Source of the DNA: CAYYTU01 sp964474655
GTDB taxonomy: Bacteria > Chloroflexota > Anaerolineae > B4-G1
Direction of reading: 5' to 3'
NCBI GenBank assembly: GCA_964474655.1
Contig: CAYYTU010000034.1
Location: forward strand, 1 to 32,294
Length of the DNA stretch: 32,294 nt
Below the pieces are notes generated by a model that saw only the letters and a list, made by a program, of their open reading frames with translations, searched no databases and was not told the origin of the DNA. Positions 30,194 through 32,294 of this stretch are shown here, one piece after another (positions within the stretch are counted from its first letter, which is position 1; each line of letters opens with the position of its first letter). The position numbers and the translations under genes are program-made.

Positions 30194-30766
30194 TTAGAAA
30201 CGCCCCGCGTGATCCACCAGCCGCAGCACCAGAATCGCCATATCGAGCACCGTGCCGTCGTCGGTGATAAAGTAATCCTCCAGCGTTACCTCGTGCCGGA
30301 AGCCAAGATCTTCAAACGCCTTGATGACCTGCGGTTGTGTAGTCACGATCTCCGCATAGAGCTGATGTAATCCCACCCGACGCGCAATTTCAATCAAACT
30401 CCGGATCATCAGAGTACCAATGCCCTGACGCCGATACTCTTTATCCAGGAAGACGCGCACCCAGGCAAGGTGACGGTGAAAATGCTCGCCGAAGTGGAGC
30501 GTGGCATCGCCCACGATTTTATCGTCGACCACGGCCACCAGAGGGAAGACCTGCTTCAAATCAAGATGGTCGACCCAATTCCGTACCACCTCCGGGTCCC
30601 CGGCATCGCTGCGAAAATACTCCAAATCCTGCTCAGATGCGCGGGCAAAAAGGGCTACCAGCTCATCTTCGTCTTCCTTGGTTAGAGGACGTAATAAAAG
30701 TCGAGAACCAGAAGGCAACATCTTTAAGCGACGAAAATTCTCCAGCTGTTCCCAGACGTCTGACAT
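30194..30766 (-). CDS. GNAT-family N-acetyltransferase
   Basis: The 190-residue protein has the acetyl-CoA-binding motif RRQGIGTLMIRSLIEIARR (about residues 112-130), preceded by strands VGDATLHFG and LAWVRVFLD typical of Gcn5-related acetyltransferases. LLLRPLTKEDEDELVALF near the start is the usual first strand and helix. It ends with an AFEDLGFRHE segment. The acceptor could be a small molecule or protein lysine; nothing in the sequence decides. It starts 14 bases after the truncated HdrA gene with AGGAGG upstream, so the two are cotranscribed. A link to regulation of the redox enzymes is speculative. Confidence 0.85.
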   Translation of the reverse strand: MSDVWEQLENFRRLKMLPSGSRLLLRPLTKEDEDELVALFARASEQDLEYFRSDAGDPEVVRNWVDHLDLKQVFPLVAVVDDKIVGDATLHFGEHFHRHLAWVRVFLDKEYRRQGIGTLMIRSLIEIARRVGLHQLYAEIVTTQPQVIKAFEDLGFRHEVTLEDYFITDDGTVLDMAILVLRLVDHAGRF

Positions 30767-30780
30767 AATTCCTCCTCAGT

Positions 30781-32294
30781 CTAACCAATCACCGCATCCG
30801 CCATCGCCAGAATCTGCTGTGGCGTCCAATTGTGGATTTGACTGGCCTTGTTGGGGCAAGCCACCAGGCAAGCGCCGCAGTTCTGACACAACGCAGCATT
30901 GACGGTGGCGATGCCGCGCACGGGATGAATCTCACGCGCTTCGTAGGGACAAATCTCCACGCAGGCCCCGCAGCCGGAGCATAACTCCTCCACGACGTAA
31001 GCCACCGTCGGCTCCTGCGTCATCTCATCGTGAGAGAAAAGCTGCAAGACCTTGGCCGCCGCACCCGAAGCCTGTGAGACCGTCTCCGGAATATCCTTGG
31101 GGCCCTGGACCACGCCGGCCAGGAAGACGCCGGCTGTCAGGCTCTCGACCGGGCGTAGCTTGGGATGGGCCTCGCTGAAGAAGCCGTACTCGTCGGTGCC
31201 GACGCGCAGCAGCTGCGCTACATCGAACGCCTCGCGGCTGGGCAACATCGGCGTGGCCAGCACGACCAGATCGGCCGCCACCTCCACCGGGCGATTGCTC
31301 AGCGTATCAGCCCCCCAAACCTTCACCCGATCCCCATCGCGGAATATCTTGCTCACCTTGCCGCGCAGATAGAGGATGTCCTGCTCCTCCATCGCTCGCT
31401 GGACGTACTCGTCGTACCCCTTGCCCGCCGAGCGGATGTCGATGTAGAAGACGTAAGCCTGCCCATCCGGCACCCGCTCCTTGAACATCATCGCCTGCTT
31501 GGCGACGTACATACAGCAGACCTTGGAGCAATAAGAGACGCCCCGCTCGGGATCACGAGAGCCGGCGCACTGGACGAAAACGACCTCACGCGGCACGCGT
31601 CCGTTCGAGGGTCGGTGTAGATTATCGTCCTGCAACATCCGCTCGAACGTCAGGCCGTCGACGACGTCCGGCACGTCGCCGCCGCCATACTCCGGCAGCC
31701 GCTCCAGCGGGTACGGGTCCCAGCCTGTGGCCGCCACAACCGCGCCCACCTCGAAGACGCGCGTCTCCAGCTCTCCCGACTCCGCACGCTGCACCGTCAC
31801 GTCGAAGTTGCCGACATAGCCGTCGACATCCTCAACCTCGGCGCTGAGGACGGTTTCAATCCGCGGATGGTTCAGAACCCGCTCGACCTTCTGCTGCAAC
31901 AGGCCCGGCGCAGCATCGAAGTTGAGATAGGTGCCGCTCAGCCGGGCCATCTTACCGCCCAGATGATCCTCGCGCTCGACGAGCACGACCGGGAAACCAG
32001 CATCGGCGATATCCAACGCCGCCTGTATTCCCGCGATCCCTCCGCCAATGACCAGAGCCCGCTTCGTCAACGGCAGCCGGAAGGGCTCAAGTTCCTCATC
32101 CCGGGTTACCTTCTCCACCGCCGTATGCACGATCTCGGTCGCCTTCTCGGTAGCCTCGGCCGGTTCGTGCTGGTGAACCCACGAGCACTGCTCGCGGATG
32201 TTGGCGATCTCCAGCCGGTACGGGTTCAGACCCACCGACGAGCCGGCGCGACGGAACGTCGTCTCGTGCATCGACGGCGAGCACGCTGCGACCA
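30781..32294 (-). CDS. hdrA: HdrA-like flavoprotein, C-terminal-ferredoxin type (5' end beyond window)
   Basis: The reading frame stays open to the window edge, so the N-terminus is missing. The visible 504 residues begin inside the HdrA N-terminal cluster domain (AACSPSMHE, then REQCSW), then the FAD motif VIGGGIAGIQAALDIADAG, CAGSRDPERG, CSKVCCMYVAKQ, and two C-terminal cubanes (CSGCGACVEICPYE, CQNCGACLVACPNK). There is no internal ferredoxin insertion. It has the same architecture as the 567-residue protein at 20288-21991 and module 2 of the 1020-residue protein, making it the third C-terminal-ferredoxin type module in the window. A matching internal-ferredoxin half might lie upstream of the window. 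An ATG visible at 32271 is not the true start. Confidence 0.92.
   Translation of the reverse strand, partial: VAACSPSMHETTFRRAGSSVGLNPYRLEIANIREQCSWVHQHEPAEATEKATEIVHTAVEKVTRDEELEPFRLPLTKRALVIGGGIAGIQAALDIADAGFPVVLVEREDHLGGKMARLSGTYLNFDAAPGLLQQKVERVLNHPRIETVLSAEVEDVDGYVGNFDVTVQRAESGELETRVFEVGAVVAATGWDPYPLERLPEYGGGDVPDVVDGLTFERMLQDDNLHRPSNGRVPREVVFVQCAGSRDPERGVSYCSKVCCMYVAKQAMMFKERVPDGQAYVFYIDIRSAGKGYDEYVQRAMEEQDILYLRGKVSKIFRDGDRVKVWGADTLSNRPVEVAADLVVLATPMLPSREAFDVAQLLRVGTDEYGFFSEAHPKLRPVESLTAGVFLAGVVQGPKDIPETVSQASGAAAKVLQLFSHDEMTQEPTVAYVVEELCSGCGACVEICPYEAREIHPVRGIATVNAALCQNCGACLVACPNKASQIHNWTPQQILAMADAVIG

Noticed and set aside
1..32294. CRISPR arrays, insertion sequences, prophage or integrase genes
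   Set aside because: No regularly spaced direct repeats, transposase, integrase or phage-like proteins were seen.

Overview
The window is a GC-rich bacterial segment in which every gene I can support (27) lies on the minus strand, so transcription runs from high to low coordinates. Gene content points to a strict anaerobe using the Wood-Ljungdahl pathway: MetV/MetF methylene-tetrahydrofolate reductase, a CooC-type maturation ATPase for CO dehydrogenase, many heterodisulfide-reductase (Hdr) subunits, a 2-oxoacid:ferredoxin oxidoreductase and an oxygen-sensitive two-subunit fumarase. A Uma2-type nuclease, a nucleotidyltransferase-HEPN gene and TACAAT-like -10 boxes would fit a Chloroflexota (Anaerolineae-like) genome, but that assignment is inference; no rRNA or marker gene is present.

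Layout, in transcription order. (1) 32294-30194: the 3' part of an HdrA-like gene cut by the window edge, then a GNAT acetyltransferase. (2) A plausible promoter (30133-30105) starts a run of 13 tightly packed genes down to 14713: hdrC, hdrB, a 1020-residue double HdrA, a nucleotidyltransferase-HEPN gene, a QmoA-like HdrA, a fused HdrC/HdrB (HdrD-like) protein, a second HdrA, mvhD, an FrhB-like iron-sulfur protein, fumarate-reductase-like frdB and frdA, metV and metF. (3) A good promoter (14693-14665) drives a Uma2 nuclease gene and a cooC-like gene, ending at a hairpin terminator near 13000. (4) 12928-7358: an unrecognised protein (perhaps U32-peptidase-like), fumarase alpha and beta, then the delta, alpha and fused beta/gamma subunits of a 2-oxoacid (probably 2-oxoglutarate) oxidoreductase, ending in a hairpin terminator at 7321-7291. 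(5) A LarA-family nickel-dependent racemase gene. (6) An ECF vitamin/metal transporter (S, double ATPase, T) followed by a class III aminotransferase. (7) A polytopic membrane protein of unknown function.

How the parts may work together: the central run looks like an enlarged version of the MetVF-HdrABC-MvhD system known from acetogens, in which flavin-based electron bifurcation or confurcation is thought to help methylene-THF reduction. Here it also carries a soluble fumarate reductase pair, an FrhB-like electron-entry protein and two complete HdrA flavin pairs, one fused (1020 aa) and one split (452 + 567 aa). Next to fumarase and the 2-oxoacid oxidoreductase this suggests that fumarate/succinate, methylene-THF/methyl-THF and ferredoxin are handled by one electron-transfer network. 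That coupling is the most interesting hypothesis in the window.

No intergenic stretch exceeds 300 bases. The longest are 12929-13116 (terminator plus a second inverted repeat), 1-174 (one nested hairpin) and 30041-30193 (promoter). I found no tRNA, rRNA, CRISPR array, transposase or integrase.
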